From Ophiosphaerella korrae (Eukaryota; Ascomycota; Dothideomycetes; Pleosporales; Phaeosphaeriaceae): a DNA stretch of 38,926 bases. The stretch's first letter is position 1; the number at the start of each line of letters is the position of its first letter. The stretch spans positions 1 through 38,926 of the forward strand of contig JALNQF010000374.1 in the NCBI GenBank assembly GCA_028456385.1, given 5' to 3'. The notes under the pieces were generated by a model. It searched no databases and was not told the DNA's origin. It saw only the letters and a program-made list of their open reading frames with translations. Of the stretch, positions 1-12,249 are shown one piece after another. A program made the position numbers and the translations under genes.

Positions 1-3000
1 TATTATTCTCTATAGTTTTAATATAAATCTTATATCTTTATCTATAATAATTTTATCTAGAATACTATATTAGCTAACTATAGTTACTAAGACTTAGTAT
101 ATAATAACTTTTATCTTACTTTTTTTTTTATATAGTTTAAAGTATATATACTTTCTAATCTTATCTACTATTATTAGAATTCTATTATATTTAACTCTTA
201 ATATTAAATCTTTTAACTTTAGTAACTTTATAATAAAGTCTATTATAATAACTCTCTAAAGATACTCTAGTACTTTAACTTGTTATAATATTCTATATAG
301 TATATATTTATTTTATATATTTTAGAAATATTTAATATAATCTTATAATACTTCTATTACTAGTTATCTTACTATTAGTATATAGTAGTCTCTTAAAAGC
401 TTATCTAGTATTTTCTTAATTCTTTAGTATCTATATACTAGTAATTTATAGAATTATTATATAAATTCTTATTAAATCTTACTAAGGATATATATCTTTT
501 TATATACCTTTACTAGTCTATCTTAGATTTCTAGCTTTTTTATTTCTTTAGAGGCTTTTATTATTTAATTCTTAACTTACTTATTTAACTTACTACTTAT
601 TTTCTTAAGTATTATAGCTATTTTAGGTTTATTTAAAATTAAATATCTTTTTTTATTTTTAACTAGAACTATACTAGTTGTATATACTTCTTCTTATAAG
701 TCTAGTCTTTTACTTACAGTATTTACTAAGTAGTTATCTTTTCTTTTTATATATATAACTTTAAAGTTAAATATTGATAAGTATTTATACTATCTTATAT
801 AGTGTTATAATAAATCTTTATTTATAATAAATTTTATAAGATTTCTATAGTCTATTTAAACCTTTATTTAATACTTTACTTTCTATAAGTATACTCTTTA
901 TTATTTAAATACTTTATAGGTTACTAGTATTTTAATATTATAAATTAGGTAGTTTAGAATAGCTAGCTTTATTTTCTTAGAAAAGTATTTAACTAAGTAT
1001 TCTTACTTTATATTTTAGTCTTCTTATATTAGTACTATCTAATAGACTAAATTAGATATATCTATTTTTAAAATTACTTATAGGTTAAGGTTATATATTC
1101 TAATAACTAGGTTTTCTATAAACTTCTATTTAATTTAATTAAATACTTTATTATATTCTTAAATATATTTAAATAGTATATCTTTCTTTATAAGTCTTAT
1201 TAATAGTTTTATATACTTAGATTATTTTACTATTAGTTTTTTATAAAAGTTTACTAACTTATAAAACTATTAGACTTTTTATAAGTTCTTTAGTATTAGC
1301 TATTCTTAGAGTAACTAAATCTTATCTAGGTTAATCTTTATTTTTCTTAGTTTAATAATAAATCTAAGGAAATCTATTTCTTTTATAAACAACTTATATT
1401 TTCTTATTTTAAGAAATAATATATTTTCTACTAGTTTTTTTTAGTATTTTATATATATATTATATATATTCCTGTTTTATTTCTATAAATATAAAGATAT
1501 TATTAAAGTATATAAATATAAATATATCTAGGAATTCTCTTAAGACTATTAATTCTCTCTTAGAACGCTACTTATACGTTTATTAATCTAAAGAGTATAA
1601 CTAAATATTTAAATAGTTTATATTATATATCGAATACTATTTTCTATTTATTACTTTTCTTAATTCTTATTTAATAATAGTTGTTTTAAATATCTAATTT
1701 TATAAAGATTTAAGCTTTCTATAGCTTACTTTATATCTTGTCTATATATAGTAAAGAGTTCTAGTTTTTATTTATAATTATATTTATCTTTCTAAAGTCT
1801 TTATAAAGCTATTTATCTTTTATCTTTTTTTTATCTATAGATATAAGTTTTTATACTACTAAGAATTAGAAGTTTTATATATATTTTTTCTTTAATATAT
1901 TTTTAATAAATATTTACTTAATCTTTAAATCTTCTTTTATCTTTCTATAGACTAAGCTCTAACTTATATCTTTTTTATCTTTTAGATTTATTACTAAGTC
2001 CTATAGCTAATATTCTAGAAGGTATTCTTTAGGTTCTATAAATTATCTTTCTTATTTCTTATATTTATTTAGGAATTCCTCTTTATATAAACTTATATTA
2101 GCTTTAAATTATCTATTTTAAAGTAACTAACTTTTTCTATTCTCTAATTAATTATTAGGTTATTTACCTATAACTATAGTATCTTTAAAATTATATCTTG
2201 TTTATTATTAATTGTTATTATATCTATAACTACGTTCTTAATTTTTAACCCTTTTAGTTCTAGTATAGAAGGCTCTATTTTAAACTTTATAAGTTTCGAA
2301 AATAGTTTACTTTTAATTATACTTAATTATTAAAGGTATTTCTTAGTTTTCTACAAACTTCTTAGATATAAAATTCCTAGTAGCTCTACTTTTAATTATA
2401 ACTTATATCCTTTTTCTTTAATAAGTACTTGTTTATATAATATATAGGCTTATTATACTTACTAGCTATTTTTACTTAAGCTCTTTATAAATTCTCTACT
2501 TTATTAAAGCTATAGCCTTACTTATTCTTTCTATTCTTTATACTTTAAGTATATATTTTTTATATACTTATAATATAGTTTTCCTAGAATATATTCTCTA
2601 ATTAGTTTCTTTTTATGTTATATAGCTAGATATCCTTTATTATATATTTTAATTATTTTCTAACCTTTAATATCTATTACTTAGATTACTTTTATATAGT
2701 TATATTCTTTTCTTTTACTAGCTATATATAGTTTCTTACTTTAAGTTCTCTATATATAAAGTAATTTATATTTAGGTATAATACTTTTAATACTTTAAAA
2801 TATACTAAATAATTTAGGTTTATCTTTTTATTATTCTCTCTTTAGTATCTATCTATACTTTTATTCTTCTTTACTAGAATATAGTATACTACTAGTATAC
2901 TTAGTATATAAGCTTTATTAATCTATTATATTTTTTTTATAAAGTACTACTACTCTCTATATATAAGTACTTTTCTTATTATAACTATATATTACTTTAG

Positions 3001-4575
3001 AATTACGTATTTTCTAGTCTTTATATACTTCCTCTATACTTATAACTAGTTAGTATTTCTAAATAAATTACTATTATATAATAAGTTTCTCTATACTTTT
3101 TATACTATAGCTATTATAGCTATATATATATAACTTAGTATACTTTATACCTTTTATATTAACTTATATCTTATCTTTTTATAGTTCTTTAGAGGTAGCT
3201 ATAGGAGTTTCTTTATTTCTTACTATTTCTTTAGTAAAGATTAATAGAGTCTAAAGTTCTTCTCTTTTTAAGTCTTCTATTAGTAAGTCTATTATATTTA
3301 TTATCTCTTTAAGCTATACTAAGGTTCTTTTATTTATTATAACTACTTTTTATTTTCTATATAGAAACTATCCTAATTTTAACTTACTTAAAAAGTATAT
3401 ATAGTAGTTATTATTAAAATAAAAAGTCTAGTAAAGTATTATTTATTATTACTTTCTACTTACTACTACTTTTTCTTTAAGCCTAGCCTATACTTTTAGT
3501 ACTTTGTTTTTATCTTAAGTTATCTTTAACTAAGCTTTTTTTTTAAGATTTTTTCTTCTATAGTATTTTATAAAGTATCTAAGCTTTTTAGATTTATAAT
3601 ATACTTTATCTTTTTTTTTAATTAGTAGTCTTTTATATAATAATATTACTTGTTATAATTAAAGTATTTAAAGTCTTTCTTATTTTTTATATTATCTTTA
3701 TTAGTATTAAGGATTATAGAGTCTTTACTATTATAGTTACTAGGTTATCTTCTATATTTATTTATTTTCTATTCTTAAAGATTATTATCTACTTATATTA
3801 CCTTTCTTTTTAGAACTTCTAGTATACTTAGCTTCTCTATTTAAATCTTAATATTAGAGATCGCTTATTTTATTCTATATTTTAAGATAATTATTTAAAC
3901 TATAATATATACTCTAGTATACTCTTAAGTTCTCTTAGCTTCTCTAGCTTTTTTTTAGCTTATTAAGTAATATTTATATCCTTAAACGCTACTTATATTT
4001 ATTTTATAAAGTATTTATAACTTCTAAAAATAGCTCTTATTTTATCTTTCTATATTCCTAGAGCTTATAATATATAATCTATCTAGTAAGGTTTAAACTA
4101 TTATATTATATCTTCCTTAAAGTATATTCTAATATACGCTACTTTCTTTTCTTCTATATTAAAGTAAAGTACTTATATATCTATCTAGAGTTATATTAAA
4201 GCTAAAAAAAGTCTTAGCTTTTTCTTTATTTTATTACACTTCTTAAGTACTAGTATCTTAAGTAGCTTCTTTATTATACTTAGTTCTAGTCTCTAGGTAA
4301 TTTATTCTATATAGTCTTATCTTACTATAATAGCTTTAATCTAGGCTTTATTTTACTTAATATAATTTCGTAGTTTTATATTTTATATAGTTAGAGTATT
4401 AATTAATAATTAAATACTTTCTTTATTAGTAATTAGGTTATTTAGGTTTAACTTAACTACTCTCTAGTTAGTTAAATCTAACTTATAGCTTCTTAGAAGT
4501 ACTTTACTTTTTTTTTTAGTTATACTTTTTACTATTATATTAGCTTAGACTATACGCTACTTACGCTTTACTTCT
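1..4575 (-). pseudogene. Gypsy gag-pol, RIP-degenerated, integrase end truncated
   Basis: Remains of gag and pol reading leftwards. By alignment with the copy at 33912-38123, the gag region and its zinc knuckles fall near 4550-3550, and the aspartic protease near 2405-2330 (frame reads NSRATRNF, the DSGA site mutated). The reverse transcriptase YxDD box is near 1521-1489, now read as a decayed 'YFNNI'. The RNase H lies around 1000 and the integrase core from about 242 to the window start (the DFITKLP region at 242-222). Trp, Gln and Arg positions are now TAG or TAA. No frame remains open for a useful length. The product would once have made the capsid and the replication and integration enzymes of the element. 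Confidence 0.75.
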
Positions 4576-4597
4576 TTTAATAACTAAATTAGTAAGG

Positions 4598-4994
4598 TAT
4601 AATAGAGTTACCTATTATTAACTATAAGTAGCTTTAAAGAAAAGAGTATAGTAGATTAAGAGTTAATAACTAAAGTATAAAGGTAATTAAGTAATAGGCT
4701 ATAAATAATAAAGTAATATCTTGTAATATTAATTTATTATTACTTGTAGTTAAAGATTAAATTACTAATACTATCTTGTTAACGTATATTATTACTAACT
4801 ATATACTTATAGTAATCTATTAATCTATAATTAATTCTTGTCTATATACTCTATAGATTAAAGAATTATATTATATATTTTAATTATAAGTAGACTCTTA
4901 ATCTAACTTATTACTTTACTTATCTTAAACTTTATTAGTACTTAAGTTTAGACTAATTAGTTCTATCTTAATTTCTTTTATAATATCTATAATA
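4598..4994 (-). repeat. 5' LTR of the minus-strand Gypsy element
   Basis: A 397-bp LTR in minus orientation. Its ends correspond to the TG...CA ends of the LTRs at 14777-15177 and 25657-26105 with RIP changes (TA in place of TG and CA). Immediately to its left, at 4597 and below, is the reverse complement of the post-LTR motif CCTTGCTAATTTAG found after the other family-2 5' LTRs. This fixes both the LTR edge and the element's direction. Confidence 0.75.
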
Positions 4995-6714
4995 TAAGCT
5001 ATATATAACTTCTATTATATATAAGTAGTAAATACAAAACTTTCTAGAAGGTTATACTAGTTCTAGTATATATCTTTAGTAACTTAAAAGTATATTATCT
5101 TAGCTTAGTCTTAGCTAGCTAGCTAGGCTAACTAGCTATTAGTAAAGTTAAACTAATATACTTAGCTTAACTTACGTTATATAAAGTATAAGTAATATTA
5201 AATATAATATTATATTATAGCTCTACTTTACTATTCTAAATAAACTTAAAAAAGTAACTAACTATTTAATAATATTAAATATAAAAGTAAAATAGTATAT
5301 ACTACTTAAAACTTTTAAAACTTTATCTTATACTTTTATTTAGCTATAGCTTAATATAGCTTATAGTATAATACTTATATAGCTAGAGTATATAATAGCT
5401 TATAGTATAATAGTAGTATAAAAGCTTAAAAGTAAGCTAAAACTACTAAAAGAAGTACTTTAAAAGTACTTACTAATACTAAAAAGAGATAAAGAGTAAA
5501 AAAAACTAGAGTAAATATAATAAATAAAAGCTGTATTTACTATATAAAATATATTAAGTAAAAAATTATTAAACTTACTTTTAAGTATAGTATAACTCTA
5601 GAAATACTAGCTATAAGCTTATAAGTAAAAAAGATTATTAGTAAAGCTATTAAAGTAGTTAGAAGTTTTAAAGTTATTATCTTTAAGCTTATTTATATAA
5701 TATACTACTAAGTAAGCTTTAAGCTTATAATAATATACTAGCTTACTAAGTATTATTAAAGGATACTTATAAGCTACTTAATAACTTAAGAAAATATTAT
5801 AGTAAATAGAATACTAAATATTAGCTACTATAGTATTATATATAAAATACGTAGTAATAAAGTTATAAAAAAATTAAGTAGCTATAAAAATAAAAGTATT
5901 AGTATATATATAGTATTACTTAAAAAGATTAGTAATATAGTTAAAACTTTTAGTAAAACTTTTAACTTAAAAAAGTACTTACTTATATTTAGCTACTAGA
6001 CTACTAAAAATATATTAGCTAAGCTTTAAAAGATTATTATTAGAAAATTAAGTTAAAAGAAAATTAAAATTAAAGACTTTATTAACTAATAATTATAGCC
6101 CTAAATATAATAATAAATTTTAGAGCCTTAAAAGTAAATAATACTATTATTATTAAAGAAAATAAAGTATCTAATACTACTATAAATATAAGTAGAATTG
6201 CTATAATTACTCTTTTCGTTAGAACTATAAGCTATAGCTCTATTAAAACCTAGTTAGAGTAGCTCTAGTAGTAAAGCTTTATAAGAGCTAATAGTTTTCT
6301 AAGTATACTAACTTATATAAACTATAGCTATATAATAAGGTTCTATTTTTTAAAGATTATTAATTAAAGAAAAATTTTATAAGTCTATATCTTAAGTAGT
6401 AATAAAGTTTTTAGTAGCTATTTTTTAACTCTTATAATAGTATACCTAATAGTATAGCTTGTAAAAGAAAGACTAAAAGCTATTAGAAGTAAAAAAGAAG
6501 CTATTAAAGTTATAAGAATTATTATTATAAAGACTATTCTAATAGTAAGTATATAGAAACTCTTAAATAAAAGAGAAAAGCTAGTTAAAGTTAAATTCTT
6601 TAAAGATATTAAAATCTTAGTTAAAAATTTTATAAAAGAACTTAAGTAAAAGAGACTAGTTAAAAAAACAAGTAAAATAAAGCTTTAAGTTATTAACTAC
6701 TTAAAGCTTCTAAG
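4995..6714. other. Unidentified degenerate sequence between two LTRs
   Basis: I cannot assign this 1.7-kb stretch. On the plus strand, a frame from about 5440 to 6660 has stops mostly where Gln, Trp or Arg could have stood. The implied polypeptide is rich in Lys, Gln, Ser and Tyr, with a Lys/Ser-rich tail. This resembles a RIP-hit coding region, possibly a gag-like or nucleic-acid-binding protein, but no diagnostic motif survives. The stretch 5105-5135 is a run of GCTAGCTA repeats. It is not clearly homologous to the family-2 internal region in either orientation, so it is probably a different element. CA and TG are nearly absent throughout. Confidence 0.3.
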
Positions 6715-7131
6715 AAAGTATATAAGTAAATTAAAAAGTAATAACTAAAGTAGATATTATAATTATATTATATACTATAAATAATAAAATAATTTTTAAA
6801 AAATAATATTATAAGTAATATTACTCTTAGTTAAAGAGTAGATTACTAATACTAGCTTAATAATATACAAAACTACTAACTATATACTTATACTACTCTA
6901 ATAATCTATTCTCTAAATATTATCTTTGTAGCTATAGATTATAGATTATTAATCTATTAATTTATAGTATTCTTAAGTCTATATACTTTATAAATCTATA
7001 GATTATATTCTATATCCTAGTTATATATTATTTTCTAATCTAAATTCTTACTTTACTTATTTTATACTTTATTAGTACTTAAGTTAAAGTTAATTAGTTC
7101 TATCTCGATTTCTCTTATTATACTTATAATT
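6715..7131 (-). repeat. Family-2-like LTR, solo or truncated, minus orientation
   Basis: This is similar along its length to the LTR at 14777-15177 in the same orientation. The shared stretches include the repeated AATCTATAG-type motifs near 6940-7010 and the right end, where TAATTAGTTCTATCTC is followed by a decayed ACACCTATAACA terminus. The left edge is uncertain: similarity is clear from about 6715, with weak similarity back to about 6670, where a frame from the left appears to run in. No post-LTR motif could be recognised convincingly on the left, and copia sequence lies on the right. A solo LTR is the simplest reading. Confidence 0.55.
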
Positions 7132-7679
7132 ATAAGTAATAACTAAAAAGAATATATAGTTAGTAAAACCTAAGATACTATAAGTAAAAAAGTTAGATAC
7201 TTACTTTTATACTAAAAATAATATATTATAGAAATAAAGTAAAAAGTCTTATATTTAGTTTAATAATAACTTTAGAGTAGTCTACTTAGGTATTAGATAT
7301 TAGTTATAAAGGTTAAAGTTATAAACTTATAGATTTAATAGAGTAAAAGCTTAGTAAATATTATACTAATATATAAAGCTAATTAGAGTACTACGCTAGC
7401 TTAAGTAAGCTAATAAATAGATTCTAGGTATACCTAGAATCTATAGCTTACTTACGTATATACCTCTATATATATCTAATAAAGTAATATTAGAATAATC
7501 TAAAGAGGTATAAGTATACTTCTATAATATAATACTAATAATAATAGAGTTAGTATATAATAAAGTAAAGAGTAAATATATAAAGAGGTTCTTATAACTT
7601 ACTATTAAAAAATATTCTAGTTTCTTTCTAATCTTTTATTATAAATATTTATTATATACTTTATAGATTTAAGTAACTA
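7132..7679. other. Non-coding stretch left of Tc1 insertion, with a perfect palindrome
   Basis: I see no protein similarity here. It is continuous with the sequence at 9804 once the Tc1-like insertion is removed, so it is probably the 5' part (LTR or leader) of the copia remnant. The only clear structure is the palindrome at 7402-7454. Confidence 0.35.
7402..7454. repeat. 28-bp perfect palindrome with extended arms
   Basis: Bases 7417-7444 are exactly self-complementary, with half-site ATAGATTCTAGGTA. Outside it, TAAGTAAGCT at 7402-7411 pairs with AGCTTACTTA at 7445-7454, leaving a 5-base bulge at 7412-7416. The strand could fold into a long hairpin. Perfect symmetry is notable in a region so heavily mutated, although RIP acts on both strands and could leave a palindrome symmetric. 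A related core, CTAGGTATATATACCTAG, occurs at 32706-32727. Confidence 0.85.
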
Positions 7680-7880
7680 TAGTAGAGAAATATAAAAAAA
7701 AAGCTTAAAAAAAGTTATAGTTTTTAATTTATTATAACTCTACGAATAAATTAGTTAAAAATATAACTAAAAAAGAATATTAAAGAGAATATTAAGTACC
7801 TTATTATCGATAACTATAATTTTTAATTACTAATCGAAATCGACCTAAGATTTAAAGTATTTAGAGGACTTTTTTTAATA
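7680..7880 (+). repeat. Left terminal inverted repeat of the Tc1-like element
   Basis: About 200 bp, matching the reverse complement of 9605-9801 almost end to end. Shared blocks include GAATATTAAAGA, CTAATCGAAATCGA and AAAGTATTTAGAGGAC. Transposase binding sites would lie here. The length is large for Tc1 elements, whose terminal repeats are often far shorter. Confidence 0.8.
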
Positions 7881-8159
7881 CAAAATTTAACTTAATAGAA
7901 CTTTTTAATTTTAGTATAAAAATTATTTATATTCTAACTATCTCTTATATAGTTAGACTAGATTATAAAACCTAATTTTAAGTTAAGGTTTCTTAATTAA
8001 GTTTTTAGTAAAAGAAAGAAGAAAAAAATACCTATATTAGTACGTAACCTAATATTACGTAATATATTAGAAATTAATTAGTCTAATTAGTATAAAATAT
8101 CTTTAATTATAGTTTTTACTTTATCTTCTCTATATCTTTTAATATAAGCCTAAATCTCT

Positions 8160-9402
8160 CTAAGTTTAAATCTAAAGTTAACCTTCTTTATAAGGCTAAT
8201 ATACCTTTATCTACTATTTCTACTATCTTAAAAAAAGATTATAAGTCTATTAAAAACGCTATTAAAAGAATAAATAAAAAAATTAGTAATACTTTTACTA
8301 TTAGCTAAGTAAAAGATAGACGTATTATAAAGCTAAATTTAAGAGCTAAAAGGTAATTAAATAGAGACTTAGAAAGAAGTCTTAAGAAGACTAATAATAG
8401 ATTAATATTTAAACATAATATAACTATATCTATTAGGAGATAATAACGTTTTATTAAAGGAAAAGGCTATACTATTAATATTATAAATAAAAAGCTTTTA
8501 ATTAATAAAAAAAAGTAATTATAAAAGTTAGTTGTAGTAAAGAGTAGCTATAAAGTCTAAAAAATAAAGAATTTAATTTAAGAAAAATAATATTTTTAGA
8601 TAAAAGTAGTATAGAGGCTAGAGAAGGAGCTAGGTCTAAATATTATTAAAAAAGGGGTAAAAAGGAGGTTAGAAAAGCTCGGATTTCTATAACTAATACA
8701 AGTAAGTTTAATATAAATCCTAATAAACTAAAATACTTTATTTTACGTATAGTTTTATTTTAAAATTCTTATTTTTTAATATCTATATTACTAACTATAT
8801 TTTTAGTAAAAAGACTAAAGATCTAAGTTTAGAGATCTATTTAGATAGGAGAGAGATCTAAACAAGAGTTTATTAGGGACTTAATTAATAATAGAACTCT
8901 AACCTCCTCTTACTATATCTATAGTATCCTTAAGAAGTATATTAAAAAGGCTATTATATAAAGTAAGTTAACTCTCTTTTTTTTAACTTCTTTTTTACTA
9001 TTATTATATATATATATTAATAATATAAATAATATATATATTAAAAAGCTAACTAGTATATAAAGCTATAGTTTTTAATAAGATAATAGTTATATCGATA
9101 AGGCTTTTACTTGTATTAATTAGTTTAAGAAAAATAGAGTAAAATTCTTTCTTTATCTTCTTTATAGCCTAGATCTAAACCTAATTAAAAACGTATAAAG
9201 TTTACTTAAAGATTATCTAATTAAAGGATTAAAAAGAAATTATCTTATAAGAACTATATTATTAGAAGTAGAGACCTTTAAAAGAGCTATAAAAGAAGAG
9301 TAGGCTCTTATACTATAAAAGGCTATAGATAATTATATATAATCTCTTCCTAAGTAATAGCAAGCTATTCTAGATACTAAAGGTTAACTTACTAAGTACT
9401 AA
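8160..9402 (+). pseudogene. Tc1-like DDE transposase, RIP-degenerated
   Basis: The cut-and-paste transposase of the element. An N-terminal helix-turn-helix region lies around 8170-8290 (frame reads LYKANIPLSTISTILKKD). A catalytic block lies around 9085-9210. The frame there reads DNSYIDKAF, with two stops just before it where Gln would be, followed about 35 residues later by LDLNLIKNV, the mutated form of the SPDLNPIEN motif holding the third catalytic acidic residue. The C-terminal segment continues in frame to a terminal TAA at 9400-9402. Many internal TAG and TAA stops sit at expected Trp and Gln positions. The copy near the window end shows the same catalytic block in better condition, which supports this reading. 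The exact start could not be fixed. Confidence 0.75.
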
Positions 9403-9604
9403 TAGTATAGTATTATAGCTATTAAATATAAGTTTTTACTAAAAGCTTAATTTTTTACTTTTTACTATATATCTACTCTTTTAATAATTAGAATTAAGTA
9501 TAACTAAGATATATTAATAGTTTTGTATATATCTTACTTCTATTAATAAATCTTAAAAAAAGATACTAAAAATAAAAAATAATCGAGCTCTAAAATTAGT
9601 ATAA

Positions 9605-9801
9605 AAAAAAGTCCTCTAAATACTTTAAATCCTAACTCGATTTCGATTAGAAATTAAAAATTATAGTAAGCTATTTTAAAGTACTACATATTTTCTTTAA
9701 TATTCTTTTTTTATTATATTATAAACTAATATATTAGTAGAGTTATTTTAAGTTAAAAACTCTAACTTTTTTTTAGGATTTTTTTTTATATTACCTTACT
9801 A
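9605..9801 (-). repeat. Right terminal inverted repeat of the Tc1-like element
   Basis: Reverse complement of the left terminal repeat at 7680-7880, differing mainly by transitions. It ends at 9801 next to the TA duplication at 9802-9803. Confidence 0.8.
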
Positions 9802-10850
9802 TATTAAAACCTACTTTAAATCTAATAATTAAGAGTCTTACTACTTTAACTATATAAGAATAATCTTATAAGTTATAAATATTAGTAGTACTATTGTTTA
9901 TAACCTATAGAACTAGATATACTAAGAATTAAACTTAAAATCTCTATAGTATAAACTATAGCGCTATACAACTATACTATATAACTTATAACTACTATAA
10001 TATTAATTATATTATAGCGCAATCTAATAATACTACTAAGAAGTAATATTAACTATATAGTATAGATAATTTAACTATAAGCTAGATATATAGCTTATAA
10101 AATCTTAGATAAAATTAATCTAGATTTAATAACCTAACTAATCTTAGAACTAGAAGTAATTATAATTTTATCTTTTACTAACTATACTCTATCCGTAAAT
10201 ATTAAAATACTAACTAGCTTATCTAAAATATTAACTAGAAGTTATAAAGTATTTAAAGAAGATCTAAAATTTTATAAGATTATAGCTAAAAAATACTACT
10301 ACTACTACAAATACTTATATAATAAAGAGTAGCTAAGTATATAGTATATTATTATATTTATTTAATTTTTAGATTTCTTATATCTAATACGTATATATTA
10401 TTTACTTAATTAGTTACTATAATAGTAAATAATAAACTTAAAGTAAACTATTAGTATAGATAAGTGTATTAAAATAGAGTAAGTTTATAATAAATATCTA
10501 AACTTACTTAAAGTAATAAGAAAAACATTAAATTAGATAACTTATCTAGCTAAGTATAACTACGCTACTACTAAAGCTAAAACTTTTAAAATTATAGAAT
10601 TATCTAAGATTTCTTAGTAGCTATTAATAAGATAGTACTAATTTAGGCTATAACCTTTTAAAAAAGTAGATACTTTTATCTTAGTATAAGTTAAAAAAAG
10701 ATTATAAAATAATTCTAAGAGTATATAAAAATAAATTATCTTCTTAGATTAGAGAAATATATAGCTACTCTTATAACTAATAATACTTTAGTATTTCTTA
10801 CTAGCTATAGTAAATCTACTTAAAGTAAGACTAAAGACACCTTACTTATA
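9802..10850 (+). other. Copia 5' internal region, probable gag remains
   Basis: This lies between the Tc1 insertion and the copia protease, where gag is expected. Partial open stretches exist on the plus strand, for example about 10170-10330, where the frame contains a run of Tyr codons (TAC repeated) that could be mutated Cys or His codons. No knuckle motif with correct spacing could be confirmed. The octamer TATAGCGC occurs at about 9957 and 10012. I therefore give no firm function; position and strand bias are the only support for gag. Confidence 0.35.
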
Positions 10851-12200
10851 AAAAGTATACTTTTTAATAACTAGAGTAGACTTTATAATTAACGTATATA
10901 GAGTAATAAATACTTATATAACTTAAAGACTAAAGTAAGAGATAGAGTATAATACTATACTAATAGTAAAAGTTATAAACTAAAAGACTATTACTCTATA
11001 TATCTAGATATAGTACTTAAATAGTTATACCTAAATAAGACTCTAAAAGAGCTTATAGACTATAAGTATAATAATAATATAATATTTTAAAGTTTAATTA
11101 GAAGAAAATTAAGACTATATATAGAGAAAATATAAACTCTAGCTCTAAAAGTCTAAAATAAGTAACTAAAAAAGTAAAGTATATTATATATTAAAGCTAT
11201 ATATATTATAAATAACTATATTAAGTACTTACTATATAACTAATTTATACTTAATTTTAACTTAATTTATTATATTATAAATAATCTAAGTTATATATAT
11301 AACTTTTACTAGCTTACTTAAGATAATTATATATAAGCTAGTTATATAAAGATATAAGTAAAAGGATATAACTTAATTAATTTAATACTAAAGTTTTAAT
11401 TTAAAACTAAAGGTTTAACTCTATATAACGTAGCTATCTACTTCGGTATTTACTATAACTTTATATTATTTTAATTACTATAGTAGAAGGGAGTTAAGTA
11501 AAATACTTAGCTAGAACTAATAACTTTAAATAAGCTAGATAGAATAATAATTAGAGAGCTTACTAAAGTCTATAGTTAGTAAGTACTTAAGTTTTATCTA
11601 GTATAAAAAGTATTATATTATAATTATAAAAATATAAAACTAAAAAAAGTAATAGTAGAATTATAGTATAAAATACTTAGTTATCTAAAACTAGTAGTAA
11701 TTAAGTATCTTATCTAGTATACTTAAAGAGTATATATAAAAAAGTAACTATTATCTAATTTAACTCTTATAGTAAAGCTAAAATAAGATATTAAATTAGC
11801 TATATACTATAAATACATAATAAAAGTCGAAATAAAAGAATTATTAAAGAGAAGAGTAAAATACTATATATAAATTAATTTTCTAGGATATAGTAAAATA
11901 ACTACTTTACTAATAATAGAATAGCTAAGTCTATTTTTAAAGCACTATTAAACCTAATTATCTTCTTAAAAACCTAGTATAAGATAATAGTTAAAGTTAT
12001 TAAAGTAGATAATAAGATTAAAAAAGTTAAATAAAAAGTCTACTACTAGCTAATTATATAAAGTATTATAGTTAAACTTTTAGCTTTATATATATAAGCT
12101 AAAAATTAAAGAACTAAGTATACTAAAAGTATAAATAAAGAGAAGTTAATATAGTTAGTAAGTAAGTTATATATATAAAAAAGTTATTTACTTAACTAAC
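10850..12200 (+). pseudogene. Copia pol fragment: protease and integrase, 3' truncated
   Basis: Plus-strand frame with a protease-like segment near 10860-10920 (frame reads FLITRVDFIINV, where FLDTGADFHIT would be expected). Next comes an integrase N-terminal region near 11650-11800 (KILSYLKLVVIKYLI, a decayed LGHP...EHL zinc-binding region). The integrase core is near 11960-12130, where the frame reads VKVIKVDNKI and then LLALYI*AKN, the mutated 'DN' and 'PSAPYTQAQNG' motifs of Ty1/Copia integrases. It breaks off at about 12.16-12.2 kb, where the pogo-type element starts, so RT and RNase H are missing. Copia order (integrase before RT) separates it from the Gypsy elements around it. Stops are at Gln and Trp positions as elsewhere. 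Confidence 0.6.
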
Positions 12201-12249
12201 TTTATATATTTATTTTATTATATTATATAATAGCTTTATACTATATATA

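Larger units (their letters stand above)
1..4994 (-). mobile_element. Ty3/Gypsy chromovirus, family 2, partial (cut by window start)
   Basis: LTR retrotransposon read on the minus strand. Its 5' LTR is at the right (4598-4994) and the coding region runs leftwards to the window edge inside integrase, so the 3' end and 3' LTR lie outside. Identity rests on collinear similarity of the reverse complement to the more readable copies at 25657-33373 and 33912-38123, with protease, reverse transcriptase and integrase in Gypsy order. It is one of the most decayed copies here: CA and TG are almost absent, and stops occur every few codons in the true frame. It cannot encode anything now. What is visible is similarity to the sister copies; the assignment to Metaviridae follows from domain order. 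Confidence 0.85.
7680..9801 (+). mobile_element. Tc1-like DNA transposon, full length, RIP-degenerated
   Basis: A 2122-bp element flanked by a TA target duplication (7678-7679 and 9802-9803), with inverted terminal repeats of about 200 bp and one transposase gene reading rightwards. The ends read TAGTAGAGAAATA on the left and its decayed complement on the right. They correspond to CAGAGGGGTGACACG at the start of the second copy (38124). Insertion split the copia remnant. Stops throughout the transposase make it inactive. Confidence 0.85.
7132..12200 (+). mobile_element. Ty1/Copia retrotransposon remnant, split by a Tc1-like element
   Basis: Plus-strand copia-type element, recognised from its protease and integrase between about 10850 and 12160. 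Its left part is interrupted at 7678 by the Tc1-like insertion (7680-9801) and resumes at 9804. The right end, which should hold RT and RNase H, is lost where the pogo-type element begins near 12.2 kb. Its LTRs were not identified; 7132-7679 may contain the 5' LTR and leader. The whole element is strongly RIP-mutated. Element class is supported by the integrase motifs; the outer limits are inferred from the neighbouring elements only. Confidence 0.6.

Noticed and set aside
5105..5135. GCTAGCTA run as a microsatellite of interest
   Set aside because: Too short and imperfect, and such palindromic tetramers are common in this AT-rich, RIP-altered composition.
7417..7444. Rho-independent terminator reading of the palindrome
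   Set aside because: It is fully symmetric, has no adjoining T-run, and the context is eukaryotic transposon DNA.
10290..10320. Zinc knuckle in the copia gag region (run of TAC codons)
   Set aside because: No arrangement gives the full CX2CX4HX4C spacing; the last Cys position reads CTA, which cannot come from a Cys codon by RIP.
12154..12200. Terminal inverted repeats of the pogo-type element (AGTTAGTAAGTAA and TTACTTAACTAACT)
   Set aside because: The left sequence overlaps what still reads as copia integrase, and no convincing partner exists near 13.6 kb, where a Gypsy LTR cuts the transposase. The element edges are left open.
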